Source: Thermogemmatispora tikiterensis (GTDB lineage: Bacteria; Chloroflexota; Ktedonobacteria; Ktedonobacterales; Ktedonobacteraceae). Taken from it: a stretch of DNA of 64,000 nucleotides. Each line of letters starts with the position of its first letter. The stretch's first letter is position 1. The stretch is from positions 4,228,151 to 4,292,150 of the forward strand of contig NZ_MCIF01000002.1 in NCBI RefSeq assembly GCF_003268475.1. Reading direction: 5' to 3'. The notes beneath the pieces are model-generated. The model saw only the letters and a program-made list of their open reading frames with translations. It ran no database searches and had not been told where the DNA came from. Below, piece by piece: positions 8,346 to 16,796 of this stretch. A program made the translations under genes and the position numbers.

Positions 8346-9560
8346 ATGTTTCTGGTCCAGGCGCTGCTGAGCGCCTTCAGCATGTTCTGGGAAATTCTCT
8401 GGCCGCTTGTCTTAGGCTTTGCCCTCTCGGCACTGGTGCAGGCGGTCGTTTCCCGAAGAACGCTGGCCCGTCTCCTGGGGGGCGAGTCTCCCCGACACCT
8501 GGCGCTGGCCACCCTTTTCGGCATCGCCTCCAGCTCCTGCTCCTATGCGGCGGTTGCCCTGGCGCGCTCGCTCTTTCGCAAGGGGGCCAGTTTCGCGGCG
8601 GCGATGGTCTTTGAACTGGCCTCGACCAATCTAGTGATTGAGCTGGGCCTGATCTTGCTCGTCTTACTGGGCTGGCCCTTCATGCTGGCGCAGTATCTCG
8701 GTGGCCTCCTTATGGTCATTCTGCTGGCGCTCATCTTCCGCCTCACGCTCAGTCGCCAGCTGGTGGCCCGAGCCAGAGAGCAGGCGGAGCGTGGCCTCAG
8801 CGGGCGTATGGAGGGCCATGCGGCGATGGACATGAGCGTCGAGGCCAGCGGTCCATTTTGGCGCCGCCTTTGGAGTGGGCGAGCCTTCACAGCCATCAGC
8901 CATTATTTCGTGATGGACTGGGCGTCGGTCTGGACCGACGTGCTCCTGGGGCTGCTTATCGCCGGGGCCTTGGCGGCCTGGGTACCTGACAGCTTCTGGC
9001 GGGCCTTCTTCCTGAGCGGCAACCCCACGCTCGCCGCCATCGAGGGGCCGCTGCTGGGTCCGCTGGTAGCCATCATCAGCTTTGTCTGCTCGGTGGGCAA
9101 TGTGCCCCTGGCGGCGGTGCTCTGGCGTGGTGGCATCAGCTTCGGCGGCCTGGTGAGCTTCATCTTCGCTGACCTGATCGTCCTCCCTATTCTTGACATC
9201 TATCGCAAGTATTACGGCTGGAAAATGGCCGGCTATCTGCTGCTGACCTTCTACGTCACAATGGCCCTGGCTGGCTACCTGGTGGAGCTGCTCTTTAGCC
9301 TGCTGGGCCTTATTCCTACGCAGCGTACGGTGGCTGCCGTTAGCGAAGGTTTGCAGTGGAACTATACCACCGTGCTCAATCTGCTGGCTCTCCTGCTGGC
9401 CGCCGTGCTCGTCATCCGCTTTCTGCGTACCGGGGGCCCGGCCATGCTTGCTATGATGAACCGGCCTGCGCCCGAGCCATCCGGGGCATCCCACGCGCAT
9501 GAGCACGGCTCTCTTGAGCATCAAAGCAAAGCGCCTCATGAGCGAGCAGAGAGCGGCTGA
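8346..9560 (+). CDS. ArsP/YraQ-type (UPF0718, DUF318) membrane permease
   Basis: This 404-residue membrane protein belongs to the permease family that includes ArsP, an exporter of trivalent organoarsenicals, and E. coli YraQ. About eight to ten hydrophobic helices lie in two halves (residues 1-140 and 195-370), each carrying the family's small-residue/Cys signature: FGIASSSCSYAAVALAR in the first and FVCSVGNVPLAAVLW in the second. A cytoplasmic loop (about 140-190) separates the halves. The C-terminal tail after residue 375 is hydrophilic and has a HAHEHG cluster that may bind metal. The ATG at 8346 follows a purine-rich AGGAAGGG. It has its own promoter. The substrate is unknown: no arsenic genes lie nearby, and its neighbour is a decayed cobalt/nickel importer. 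Confidence 0.85.
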   Translation: MFLVQALLSAFSMFWEILWPLVLGFALSALVQAVVSRRTLARLLGGESPRHLALATLFGIASSSCSYAAVALARSLFRKGASFAAAMVFELASTNLVIELGLILLVLLGWPFMLAQYLGGLLMVILLALIFRLTLSRQLVARAREQAERGLSGRMEGHAAMDMSVEASGPFWRRLWSGRAFTAISHYFVMDWASVWTDVLLGLLIAGALAAWVPDSFWRAFFLSGNPTLAAIEGPLLGPLVAIISFVCSVGNVPLAAVLWRGGISFGGLVSFIFADLIVLPILDIYRKYYGWKMAGYLLLTFYVTMALAGYLVELLFSLLGLIPTQRTVAAVSEGLQWNYTTVLNLLALLLAAVLVIRFLRTGGPAMLAMMNRPAPEPSGASHAHEHGSLEHQSKAPHERAESG

Positions 9561-9612
9561 TGGACCCTCTGGCTCATGAGGCGAGGCGTGTAAGTAAGCG
9601 TGCCTCTCGCGC

Positions 9613-9915
9613 TCAGGCTGGCTGCTCGGGGAGGCCGTGAACGAGGATTAAACGCGAATGAGAGGCGCGCTGGCGGATGCCGCGGATAGCGCTGTACTCG
9701 GGCGAATTGTACCAGGCCCAGGCTTGTTCGGCTGTCGGAAACTCTACCAAAGCGATGCGTCCAGGCTTCCAGTCGCCTTCGATGGTCTCAATCTGGTTCC
9801 CACGAGCCAGGTATCTGCCGCCATATTGAGCCACGGTAGCGCCGGCCTGGCGGGCATACTCCTGATAATCGTCAGGATCGGTGATATCAATGCTGGCGAT
9901 GATATAAACTGCCAT
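9613..9915 (-). CDS. DUF1330 family protein
   Basis: This is a small soluble protein of 100 residues with a ferredoxin-like dimeric alpha/beta-barrel fold typical of DUF1330. Family features are the N-terminal VYIIASIDITDP strand, the Tyr/Gly-rich YGGRYLARG segment, WKPGRIALVEFP and the AWAWYNSPEY helix with a closing RLILVHG strand. The start at 9915 follows GGAGGAG closely. Its biochemical role is not established in the family. It is convergent with the permease gene and upstream of, but separate from, the DUF1295 gene on the same strand. Confidence 0.87.
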   Translation of the reverse strand: MAVYIIASIDITDPDDYQEYARQAGATVAQYGGRYLARGNQIETIEGDWKPGRIALVEFPTAEQAWAWYNSPEYSAIRGIRQRASHSRLILVHGLPEQPA

Positions 9916-10038
9916 CGTTCTCCTCCTGTTCTAGCGATTGTATCCTCTCGCTCCTCAAAGCCTGGCCCGATAGTCTGAATTGCCTTTAGCCCGAGAGCTA
10001 TGTTGTCAGGGCAAAGACACTATAGCACATGGCCTGGC

Positions 10039-10941
10039 TCAATGGTCCAGCTCTGCCCGCTGCTGTGGGAGGGGGTGAGGCGGCCAGGGAAAAAACGGCG
10101 AGACGCGCCGCTGGTACTCGGCATAGCTGGCCGGGTACTTTGCCAGCAGGTGGCGCTCCATCAGCGGAATGCTCACCCCCAGGAAGAGCGCCAGCATTGC
10201 CAGCGGCCCGATGATCGTCCACCAGAAAGCCGGATGAGCTGCCAGCACGAAAAGATAGAGGCCCCACCAGAAGAGGACTTCGCCGAAATAGTTGGGATGG
10301 CGCGACCAGGACCAGAGGCCCGGCGGCAGAGGGCCACGCTCGGCGGCGGGCCGGGTTCGGAAGTGCTCCATCTGCTGATCGGCCAGAGCCTCGATGGTCA
10401 CGGCAGCCAGTGTCACCAGGGCCGCCAGCCCATCGGCCAGCACGAGGGGGGTCCCGCGATCGCTCAGGTTGGGCCATAAGCTCAGACAGCCCAGGAAGAC
10501 CAGGACTGTCGGCATCAGATGAATGCCGAGCAGGCTAACTGGCCAGTACCAACGCCCCGTACTCTTACGGATATCCACGTAGCGCCAGTCTTCATGTTCC
10601 AGGCCGTGCCAGCGCCTGGCCCAGTTCAGCGTCAGGCGCAGTGCCCACAGGCAGAGCAGGACAAAGATGAGGACGTGACGCGCATTGGCCAGACCGTCCG
10701 AGCCGGGCTGGAGCAGCCAGAAGAGCGCGATCGGGATGGGGGCCACGCTCCAGTAAGGATCGTAGAGGCTCGAATTGTTGGTCAGTACGCTGAAGACGAA
10801 GACCACGATGGTCGCCACCGCGTCGGCGACCGCCAGCACAGCCAGCGGCGGCCAGCTTTGCTGAAGGAGCCGGAGGGTTACCCAGGCCACCCCCAGCGCC
10901 AGCACATAGGCCAGGGTCACTATAGCGAAGGCGCGCTTCAT
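10039..10941 (-). CDS. DUF1295 family membrane protein (steroid 5-alpha-reductase C-terminal-like)
   Basis: This integral membrane protein of about 300 residues is a DUF1295 member, related to the C-terminal domain of steroid 5-alpha reductases and to isoprenylcysteine methyltransferase-like enzymes. The start used is the ATG at 10941, overlapping the stop of the upstream gene (ATGA), rather than a much longer open frame. Hydrophobic helices span most of the sequence. The diagnostic motifs are YDPYWSVAP near residue 60, the NWARRWHGLEHEDWRY segment, and the C-terminal LWSWSRHPNYFGEVLFWWG, the NADPH-binding signature of the 5-alpha-reductase group. It is translationally coupled to an EXPERA-domain gene and follows an SDR gene. 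A role in reducing an isoprenoid or sterol-like lipid is inferred. Confidence 0.87.
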   Translation of the reverse strand: MKRAFAIVTLAYVLALGVAWVTLRLLQQSWPPLAVLAVADAVATIVVFVFSVLTNNSSLYDPYWSVAPIPIALFWLLQPGSDGLANARHVLIFVLLCLWALRLTLNWARRWHGLEHEDWRYVDIRKSTGRWYWPVSLLGIHLMPTVLVFLGCLSLWPNLSDRGTPLVLADGLAALVTLAAVTIEALADQQMEHFRTRPAAERGPLPPGLWSWSRHPNYFGEVLFWWGLYLFVLAAHPAFWWTIIGPLAMLALFLGVSIPLMERHLLAKYPASYAEYQRRVSPFFPWPPHPLPQQRAELDH

Positions 10942-11495
10942 CCTCGGACTCCTTCCTCCGTTAAGACTGGCTTGCTCAGAGCCACTGGGCGGCTGAAGGG
11001 ATGCTCGCGTAATCCCATGCGGAAGAGAATCACGAGCGGAAAGATGATCCACGAAGCATTGGCGGCGATAACCAGGCCCAGGTGGGGCGAGCGGTAGGCG
11101 CCGAAAGCCTCCTCGCTCAGGATGATCACCACGCCCTCGATCATGGCCACGGCGTAGATAATGCTTGGCAGGCGAATCCACTCGCGGCCCTTCGCGTAGG
11201 CATAGATGGCCACCAGGTAGAACGGACCGTAGAGCAGATCGTCGAGCCAGATAGTCACCTTGAAGAAGACTGGGCGGGCCATCAGCAGCGGGTCAAAGTG
11301 CTGGCCCCACCAGTGGATCAGGTCGACCACCGGGCGCGGGGGCCAGAGCGGATAGCTGAAATGCCAGGGATCGGGAATGATAATCTGTTCAATATCGATC
11401 AAATAAGACACGAAGAGCAGATTGATCACGAAGAAAGCGATCAACAGCCAGTCAAGGCGGCGTTGGGAGAGAGGAACAGGCTCCAGAGTTGTCAC
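10938..11495 (-). CDS. EXPERA-domain (emopamil-binding protein-like) membrane protein
   Basis: This 185-residue protein has four predicted membrane helices in an EXPERA-type pattern (TM6SF/TMEM97/EBP family). Typical acidic and aromatic residues appear: DWLLIAFFVINLLF in helix 1, then a WLDDLLYGPFYLVAIYAY segment, the IEGVVIILSEE segment with conserved Glu in helix 3, and LVIAANASWIIFPLVILFRM in helix 4. In eukaryotes the domain serves sterol isomerisation (EBP) or lipid transport; bacterial members are poorly known. It lies between an SDR gene (about 130 bp upstream) and the DUF1295 gene (4-nt overlap), so the three probably form one transcript. The TTG/ATG choices are not ambiguous here. 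The family assignment rests on pattern recognition. Confidence 0.75.
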   Translation of the reverse strand: MTTLEPVPLSQRRLDWLLIAFFVINLLFVSYLIDIEQIIIPDPWHFSYPLWPPRPVVDLIHWWGQHFDPLLMARPVFFKVTIWLDDLLYGPFYLVAIYAYAKGREWIRLPSIIYAVAMIEGVVIILSEEAFGAYRSPHLGLVIAANASWIIFPLVILFRMGLREHPFSRPVALSKPVLTEEGVRG

Positions 11496-11625
11496 AGCAT
11501 CAGCCTCCTGAGAGGAGATCTGAGGCCCGGCTCAGTGAGCCAGACCAGGGCTGGCGAGCGCTGGGACGATGCGTGCGAGGGCTGGCCCGGTGTGGCCAGC
11601 CGCAGCTGCGGGCAGCTCGCTCAGC

Positions 11626-12417
11626 TCACTCGCGATAAGAGATCAGGGCCGTGGAGGCCAGCAGGCGCTCGACCAGGGCGGGGGCCCAGCCGTTCAGCCA
11701 GACCAGAGTCTTGCCGGAGAGCGTCAGCACCTGCTCGCGGCGACGGCGGGCGGCCTGTCGCAGGATCAGGCTGGCGCAGCGAGCCGGGTCGAGTGCGGGC
11801 ACCTTCCTGGCCTGCTCGCCCATCACCTCCTGCAGGCGTGCTGTGCGCACGGCGCTCAGGTAGGTAATTGAGACGCTGACCCCGCTGCCGTGCAGCTCCG
11901 TGCGCAGCGTGTTCAAGAAGCCGCGCATGGCATGCTTCGAGGCATTGTAACCGGCGGTACCCGGTAGACCGAGCAGGCCGCCGAAGCTGTTGACGCCCAC
12001 GATGCGCCCGCGACTGCGCTTCAAATATGGCAGCGCGTAGTAGGTGCAGTAGACCGTGCCCAAATAGTTCAGCTCAATCTCGGCGCGTATGGTTGAGAGA
12101 TCGCTGAGGGCTTCGAAGCGGCGTGGAAAGCCCATGCCGGCGTTATTGATCAACATATCGAGGCGACCGTACTCACTGACCGTATGCTCGACCAGGTGTC
12201 GACACTGGGCCTCATCGCGCAAGTCGGTCGGAACGGCCAGGGCGCGGGCGCCACGAGTCCGACAAGCGGCAGCCACGGCCTCCAGCGCCTCGCTGCTGCG
12301 TGCGGCCAGGGCCAGCCAGGCGCCCTGCTCCGCCAGCTGGTAGGCCAGCTGCTCACCGATGCCGCGCGAAGCACCCGTGATAAGCACCACGTGCTCGCGA
12401 AAAGGGGCATCAGCCAT
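11626..12417 (-). CDS. Short-chain dehydrogenase/reductase
   Basis: This is a classical NAD(P)-dependent SDR of 263 residues. The cofactor motif GASRGIGE lies near residues 15-22, NNAG near 91-94, and the catalytic residues are the Ser of VNSFGG with Tyr-x-x-x-Lys in GYNASKHAMRG. The conserved acidic and basic residues after strand 2 (AARSSEAL) suggest NADP. The ATG at 12417 is preferred to an in-frame TTG at 12420 because GGAGG lies about 8 nt upstream. The C-terminal part has a hydrophobic helix (LVWLNGWAPALVERLL), as in SDRs that act at membranes on lipids or steroids. It heads the group with the EXPERA and DUF1295 genes. The substrate is unknown. Confidence 0.9.
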   Translation of the reverse strand: MADAPFREHVVLITGASRGIGEQLAYQLAEQGAWLALAARSSEALEAVAAACRTRGARALAVPTDLRDEAQCRHLVEHTVSEYGRLDMLINNAGMGFPRRFEALSDLSTIRAEIELNYLGTVYCTYYALPYLKRSRGRIVGVNSFGGLLGLPGTAGYNASKHAMRGFLNTLRTELHGSGVSVSITYLSAVRTARLQEVMGEQARKVPALDPARCASLILRQAARRRREQVLTLSGKTLVWLNGWAPALVERLLASTALISYRE

Positions 12418-12899
12418 CAAAAAAGCCTCCTCTGCTTCGCTCTCGGCTAGCGTGATTACGTATTAGTTTGTTGGTTCCTGATCGCGCGGGAAGAGCGGTG
12501 GCCTGCTCTTCTTCCGGGCGCGTTGCAGGCGGCTTGCCTGTTGCTACTAGATTACCACATAAGGTGCTGGCGAGGCGCCGGGCGGCGGGCTGTAGGGGCT
12601 GTGGGCCATATTTGACCATGATAAAAATCTTAATCAGTTTTTTATGCCCTTGTATTGCACTTTGCGGACGCCTATGGTACTATTGCTACAGCCCCACTAT
12701 GTCACCTGAGTAGACTGGGTGTTTCGACGTTTTATCAGGGAATGGTCCTGAGAGCAGCACGGGGAAGTCGAAGCGACAGCTCTACCAGCGCGACCTTCAG
12801 GATGAAGGGAGCGCAGGGGGCCATCCGATACATACAGACTGTTGTATGTTGGCGGATTGAAGGATGGTAGTAGTGTGGAAGCAGAGAGAGGGAGACACT
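12418..12899. other. Divergent intergenic region between the SDR operon and the chemosensory genes
   Basis: These 482 bp hold the SDR ribosome-binding site at the left, a possible rightward promoter (12655-12683) and a G/A-rich ribosome-binding site for the response regulator at the right. I found no convincing gene. The leftward promoter of the SDR operon is not obvious by eye. Confidence 0.4.
12655..12683 (+). promoter_or_regulatory. Possible promoter for the chemosensory-like operon
   Basis: TTGCAC (12655-12660), a 17-bp spacer and TACTAT (12678-12683), about 215 bp upstream of the response regulator start. The boxes are imperfect. Confidence 0.35.
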
Positions 12900-13295
12900 A
12901 TGAGCAAACTCGTCATGGTGATAGATGATTCGCTGACCGTGCGCAAGATCATCGAGACCAGCCTGAGACGTGAGGGCTTCGATTACGTCAGCTATCCTGA
13001 TGGGATTCAGGCGCTGGAGGCTCTCACGAAGCATAAACACCGCGTTCCTGACCTGGTGATCCTCGACATCGGCCTGCCAAAGATGGATGGCTACGAGATT
13101 GCCCGCATTTTGCGAACGAAGCCCCAGTTCGGTAATACTGTCATCGTCATGCTCTCGGGTCGCGATGGGGTGATTGATCGTCTCAAGGGACGTCTGGCGG
13201 GAGCCAAGGATTACCTCACCAAGCCATTTCGGACGCAGGATGTCATTTCGGTTGTGCAGGCCCATCTGGGTAGCCCAACGCCAACCTATAGCTAG
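12900..13295 (+). CDS. Single-domain response regulator (PilG/CheY-like)
   Basis: This is a 131-residue stand-alone receiver domain. The phosphoacceptor is Asp56 (LVILDIGLP); the acidic pair DD is at 9-10 with the SLTVRK segment after it, and the conserved Lys lies in DYLTKPF. There is no output domain, so it should work by protein-protein contact like PilG, PatA-type or CheY regulators. The ATG at 12900 follows GAGAGAGGGAG; a longer frame begins at 12864 but lacks such a site. It is followed by a CheW-like gene and a CheA-like hybrid gene on the same strand, so the three likely form one signalling relay. The start of MSKLVMVIDDS is typical of Chp/Pil-type systems that control type IV pili or cell behaviour. 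Confidence 0.92.
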   Translation: MSKLVMVIDDSLTVRKIIETSLRREGFDYVSYPDGIQALEALTKHKHRVPDLVILDIGLPKMDGYEIARILRTKPQFGNTVIVMLSGRDGVIDRLKGRLAGAKDYLTKPFRTQDVISVVQAHLGSPTPTYS

Positions 13296-13478
13296 CCAGT
13301 CTGGCTTCGTCTGCCGGGCGTTTGATTGATTGGTTGATTGGTTGGTTGGACCTTGCTCGCTCGATCAATCAACCGCCTCGGTCAGTCCAATCACGCAAGG
13401 AGCGCCTCGCTCATCACTGACGAACGAGCAGAACGAATGAGGGCAGTGCTGCCCGTGGCGGCGCGAGCGGAAGAGAAG

Positions 13479-14036
13479 ATGGTTGTACCACGTGCGGGAG
13501 GGTTTCTCTCCAGGTCGCTAGAGACCTTGAGCGATGAGGAGTTCTGGAACTATGCGCGTGAGCTGGCTCGTATGGTTCCGACTGCCGCTCATCCCGAGGA
13601 GTATCTGGAATGCAGCCTGTCGCTAGGGCAGGGCTGCTGTTTTGTTTCACTCAAGGCACTGTGTGAAGTGGTGCCTCCTCCTCATCGCTTTGCTGTTTTG
13701 CCCGCTTCCCCTGCCTGGTTGCTTGGCCTGGTAGCCTGGCGTGGCGAAGTGATCGCTGCTATTGATCTCCCCGGCTTTCTCTGTGGTTCTCCCACTGCCT
13801 CCGCGGGCGAGGGTATGCTCCTGGTTGCCGATCATCCTGATCAACCGATCGGCCTGCTGGTCCCCGCCATTGGCTCGATCCTCTCCCTGGAATATACGCC
13901 CCTGGAAGAGTGTGAGGCGCTTCCCGTGAGCCGTGAACTGCTGCGTGGCCTGCGTGGCACCGATCCCGTACTGGATGTGCCAGCTTTGCTGGCCGAGATC
14001 GTGCGCGAGATAGAGAGGGCGGTGACCTATGGCTGA
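13479..14036 (+). CDS. CheW-like scaffold protein
   Basis: This is a CheW-domain protein of about 185 residues. The domain covers about residues 45-180 with the typical hydrophobic strands: CCFVSLKALCEVV, the PAWLLGLVAWRGEVIAAIDL segment, which is the core CheW signature, and the closing PVLDVPALLAEI. The start is uncertain: ATG 13479 has a weak GGAAGAG upstream; ATG 13437 and a TTG/ATG farther back are possible and would add an unstructured N-terminus. The stop overlaps the start of the CheA-like gene by 8 nt, showing tight coupling. It would couple the receptor input to the CheA-like protein. A run of TGATTGATTGGTT-type repeats upstream (13323-13350) can pair with 13361-13376. Confidence 0.82.
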   Translation: MVVPRAGGFLSRSLETLSDEEFWNYARELARMVPTAAHPEEYLECSLSLGQGCCFVSLKALCEVVPPPHRFAVLPASPAWLLGLVAWRGEVIAAIDLPGFLCGSPTASAGEGMLLVADHPDQPIGLLVPAIGSILSLEYTPLEECEALPVSRELLRGLRGTDPVLDVPALLAEIVREIERAVTYG

Positions 14037-16659
14037 GCCAGAGGATGCTCTCCAGGGTGATCTGCCGGAACCGGAATTGCCGGAGGGAGCGTCTGGGCTG
14101 ACGCCCGAGGATCTGGCGATCATTGAGGCCTTTCGCCTGATGGAGGACCTGGAGCCTCCAGTAAGCCTTGCTGAAGCGGCGGTCACAGCTGGCGGGGACG
14201 TCGGTTTGTCTGATGAAGCCGCGGCTACCTCCACTGGAGGAGAAGAGGCGCGAGCTGGCTTGTCGTCGGCTGATACCGGCCTCGACGATATGCTGGCGCT
14301 CTTTGTTGCTGAGGCCGATGAAGATATTGCCTCAATGCGTCAGGCTCTGACCCAGTTGGAGCAAGAGGATCGACTTGACGAGGGCCATCTGGAGGCCCTG
14401 CGCCGCTGCGCTCATAAGCTGAAGGGGACCGCGGGCGCCGTTGGCTGCCCGTCGATGTCGACGATCGCCTACTATATCGAGATGCTCGTCGGCTCGCTGC
14501 GCGATGGCTCGGTGCCAATGATGATCGGCCTGATGGCCCTGGTGCAGGCCATGCGTGCGCTGGAGGCGACCCTGCAAAGCATCGTTGAGACAGGACAGGA
14601 GAGTAGCGCGCCGCTCACCGAGTTGGAGGCCGATTATGAGGCCCTGAATGAGTTCGGCAGTGTGCGCCGCACGCCCTCGGAAAGCCTGATGGCTCTCACC
14701 GCTGCCGATGAGGCTCTCCTGCTGGAAGAAGAAGAACTGGCCCCCCGCTCGCCGCTGCGCGAGGAGATCGCCCGTTTCCATCTCCGCACCCGCACGCCGC
14801 GTGAGTCCGGCTCGCCGCTGCCTTCAGTGCTGGTGGATGCTGAACGTCTGAAGCGACTCATCCTTCATAGCGAGCACCTGGCCGAACAGCGTGAGCCTCT
14901 GGAGAACGCGCGGCGCGAGTTGGAGGCTGCCTTACAGGAACTGTACTCCGCCCAGGCTCGCTTGCAGTATCTGGAGACACTGCTCTCGCTTAATCCCCTC
15001 TCGCTCAGCGAGACGGGTCAGGTTCCTCCTTTGCCCCTGCGGGCACTTCCTCAGCAGCCAATGTCATCGCTGGTTAGGCGTATCCTGGAGGAGGCGGAGC
15101 AAGCTGGACGCCATCTACCGACTCATGCTCAGCAGCGCCAACGCCTGAGCGCCCTGGCGCTCAAAGCGCGTGAGACGACCTCTTGGGACGAAATGGAGGT
15201 TGATCGCTATACCGAGAGCGATGTCCTCTTACGCGCCTTTGCCGAGGCCATCGCCGATGTCAGCACGGCTTCAGCCCAGGTCCGCGCGGCCTTTACTCGT
15301 CTTGATCGTGTACTGCGTCGCCATATGGACCTTGCCAATCGAGTGCGTGGCGAGACGCTCTTGTTGCGCTCGGCGCCGCTGGCTGTTTTGCTGCCGCGCA
15401 TCCGGCGGGCCATCAGGATGAGTGCCGACGCTCAGCGTCAGCGTGTCCGCTTTGAAGCTCGCGGCGAAACGACCGAGGTGGATCAGGATATTTTAGAAGC
15501 TCTGGCCCGTCCGCTGCTGCAGCTAGTGCGCTACGGTATGATCACTAATTGGGGCAGCGTCCAGGCTGAAGATGGAGCGGAGGAGGAGCAGGAGCGGCGA
15601 GTCTGGTTCTATGCCCATGCTGTTGGCAATGAGGTATCGCTGGAACTGGGCTTCTCAACGCCGGTGCGGGCGGGAGCGCTAGAGCTGGTCCAGGGACCTA
15701 TTCAGCAGCTGCAGGGGACGGTGACCGCTCAACGTAATGCCCTGGGCGGCGTGACCTTCTACCTGACGCTGCCCCGCTTGCACGGGGCCATGCATGGCTT
15801 GCTGGTACGCACTGCGGGCCAGCGCCTGGTGGTGCCGTTCTCCCAGGTACGCCGCATTGTGGTGGAACGCTCTGCCTTGGAGGAGGAGGGCCAGGTCTCT
15901 CCTGCCTGCTTCCCGAAGGACGGGCGCTCTGCTGTACCGCTCTCTCGCTTGCTGGGGCTGCCAGACGTGAACGGTGGTGGCAGTCCGCCTGTTTCCGCGG
16001 AGGAGGCGCGTCCCCTGCTCCTATTGCAGGAGGGCCTGCCCTATGAGGTGGTCGAAGTGGACGAAGTCCTGGGGGGCGTTGAGCTGGTCGTTCGGCCTGT
16101 GGCCTCCTATCTGCGGCGCCCAGGGATCATGGGGGCCGCCATTGACGGCCAGGGCAATGTCTTGCTCGTCCTGGATTTGATGCGTCTCGTGCCTCCTCCG
16201 GAGGCTCTCGATGCGGAGAAGGCCAAAGCGCAGCGCGAGCCACTGGTCGGCAGCCCTGAACAGATGGCTACCGGTGTCGGGCGGACAGTGATGATCGCCG
16301 ACGATTCGGTCTATATTCGCCAGTCGTTGCAGCAGACGTTGCAGCGAGCCGGCTATCGCGTGGTGCAGGCGCGCGACGGTATGGAAGCCTGGGAGCTGTT
16401 GCTAGAGCAGCCGCCAGACGTCTTGCTGCTCGACATAGAGATGCCCCATTTGAACGGCTATGAGCTGCTCAGCATGATCCGGGCCAGCTCACGCTTTGCT
16501 TCGCTCAAGATCATCATGCTCACTGCGCGCTCTTCGGAGAAGCATCGTCGCTCAGCCCAGGATCTGGGGGCTCAAGCCTATTTGATCAAGCCTTCGCCTC
16601 CTGAACTGCTGCTAGACACCATTGGGGCTGTGCTGAGCGAAAAGCCCCCAGCTCCGTAG
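14029..16659 (+). CDS. CheA-like hybrid protein with Hpt, degenerate ATPase, CheW and receiver domains
   Basis: The 876-residue protein has a CheA/ChpA layout. An Hpt domain (about 84-190) carries the phosphoacceptor His129 in RRCAHKLKGTAG. A long helical region follows (about 265-440). The ATPase region (about 440-585) lacks the normal motifs: where CheA has His-Leu-x-Arg-Asn it reads Gln498-Leu-Val-Arg-Tyr502, and no Asp-x-Gly-x-Gly box is visible. The last strand with GVTFYLTLP is kept. A CheW domain (about 588-725) and a receiver domain (about 745-870, phosphoacceptor Asp802 in LLLDIEMP) end the protein. As written it should not bind ATP in the usual way, so it may act as a scaffold or a phosphotransfer hub for a separate kinase. 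It is coupled to the CheW-like gene by an 8-nt overlap and followed by a terminator at 16705. Confidence 0.88.
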   Translation: MAEPEDALQGDLPEPELPEGASGLTPEDLAIIEAFRLMEDLEPPVSLAEAAVTAGGDVGLSDEAAATSTGGEEARAGLSSADTGLDDMLALFVAEADEDIASMRQALTQLEQEDRLDEGHLEALRRCAHKLKGTAGAVGCPSMSTIAYYIEMLVGSLRDGSVPMMIGLMALVQAMRALEATLQSIVETGQESSAPLTELEADYEALNEFGSVRRTPSESLMALTAADEALLLEEEELAPRSPLREEIARFHLRTRTPRESGSPLPSVLVDAERLKRLILHSEHLAEQREPLENARRELEAALQELYSAQARLQYLETLLSLNPLSLSETGQVPPLPLRALPQQPMSSLVRRILEEAEQAGRHLPTHAQQRQRLSALALKARETTSWDEMEVDRYTESDVLLRAFAEAIADVSTASAQVRAAFTRLDRVLRRHMDLANRVRGETLLLRSAPLAVLLPRIRRAIRMSADAQRQRVRFEARGETTEVDQDILEALARPLLQLVRYGMITNWGSVQAEDGAEEEQERRVWFYAHAVGNEVSLELGFSTPVRAGALELVQGPIQQLQGTVTAQRNALGGVTFYLTLPRLHGAMHGLLVRTAGQRLVVPFSQVRRIVVERSALEEEGQVSPACFPKDGRSAVPLSRLLGLPDVNGGGSPPVSAEEARPLLLLQEGLPYEVVEVDEVLGGVELVVRPVASYLRRPGIMGAAIDGQGNVLLVLDLMRLVPPPEALDAEKAKAQREPLVGSPEQMATGVGRTVMIADDSVYIRQSLQQTLQRAGYRVVQARDGMEAWELLLEQPPDVLLLDIEMPHLNGYELLSMIRASSRFASLKIIMLTARSSEKHRRSAQDLGAQAYLIKPSPPELLLDTIGAVLSEKPPAP

Positions 16660-16704
16660 GTGGTGTCGGCACAGCGGAGCTGTAAAATCACCGCCAGAAC
16701 AAGA

Positions 16705-16749
16705 AGGCTCCCCTTCCCTGACCAGATCGAGAAGGGGAGCCTCTTTTTT
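16705..16749 (+). terminator. Rho-independent terminator of the chemosensory operon
   Basis: A perfect 12-bp stem (16705-16716 with 16731-16742), 14-nt loop, then CTTTTTTT. It lies between the convergent CheA-like and ftsH genes; the opposite strand has only a weak T tract. Confidence 0.85.
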
Positions 16750-16796
16750 AACGGCTGGCTGGTGGAGAAACTGGCTGCCGACCGCTGCCTCTCCCT

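Noticed and set aside
13323-13376. GATTGGTT repeats and pairing between the response regulator and the CheW-like gene as a terminator
   Set aside because: The stem is interrupted and no T run follows; the downstream genes seem part of the same operon.
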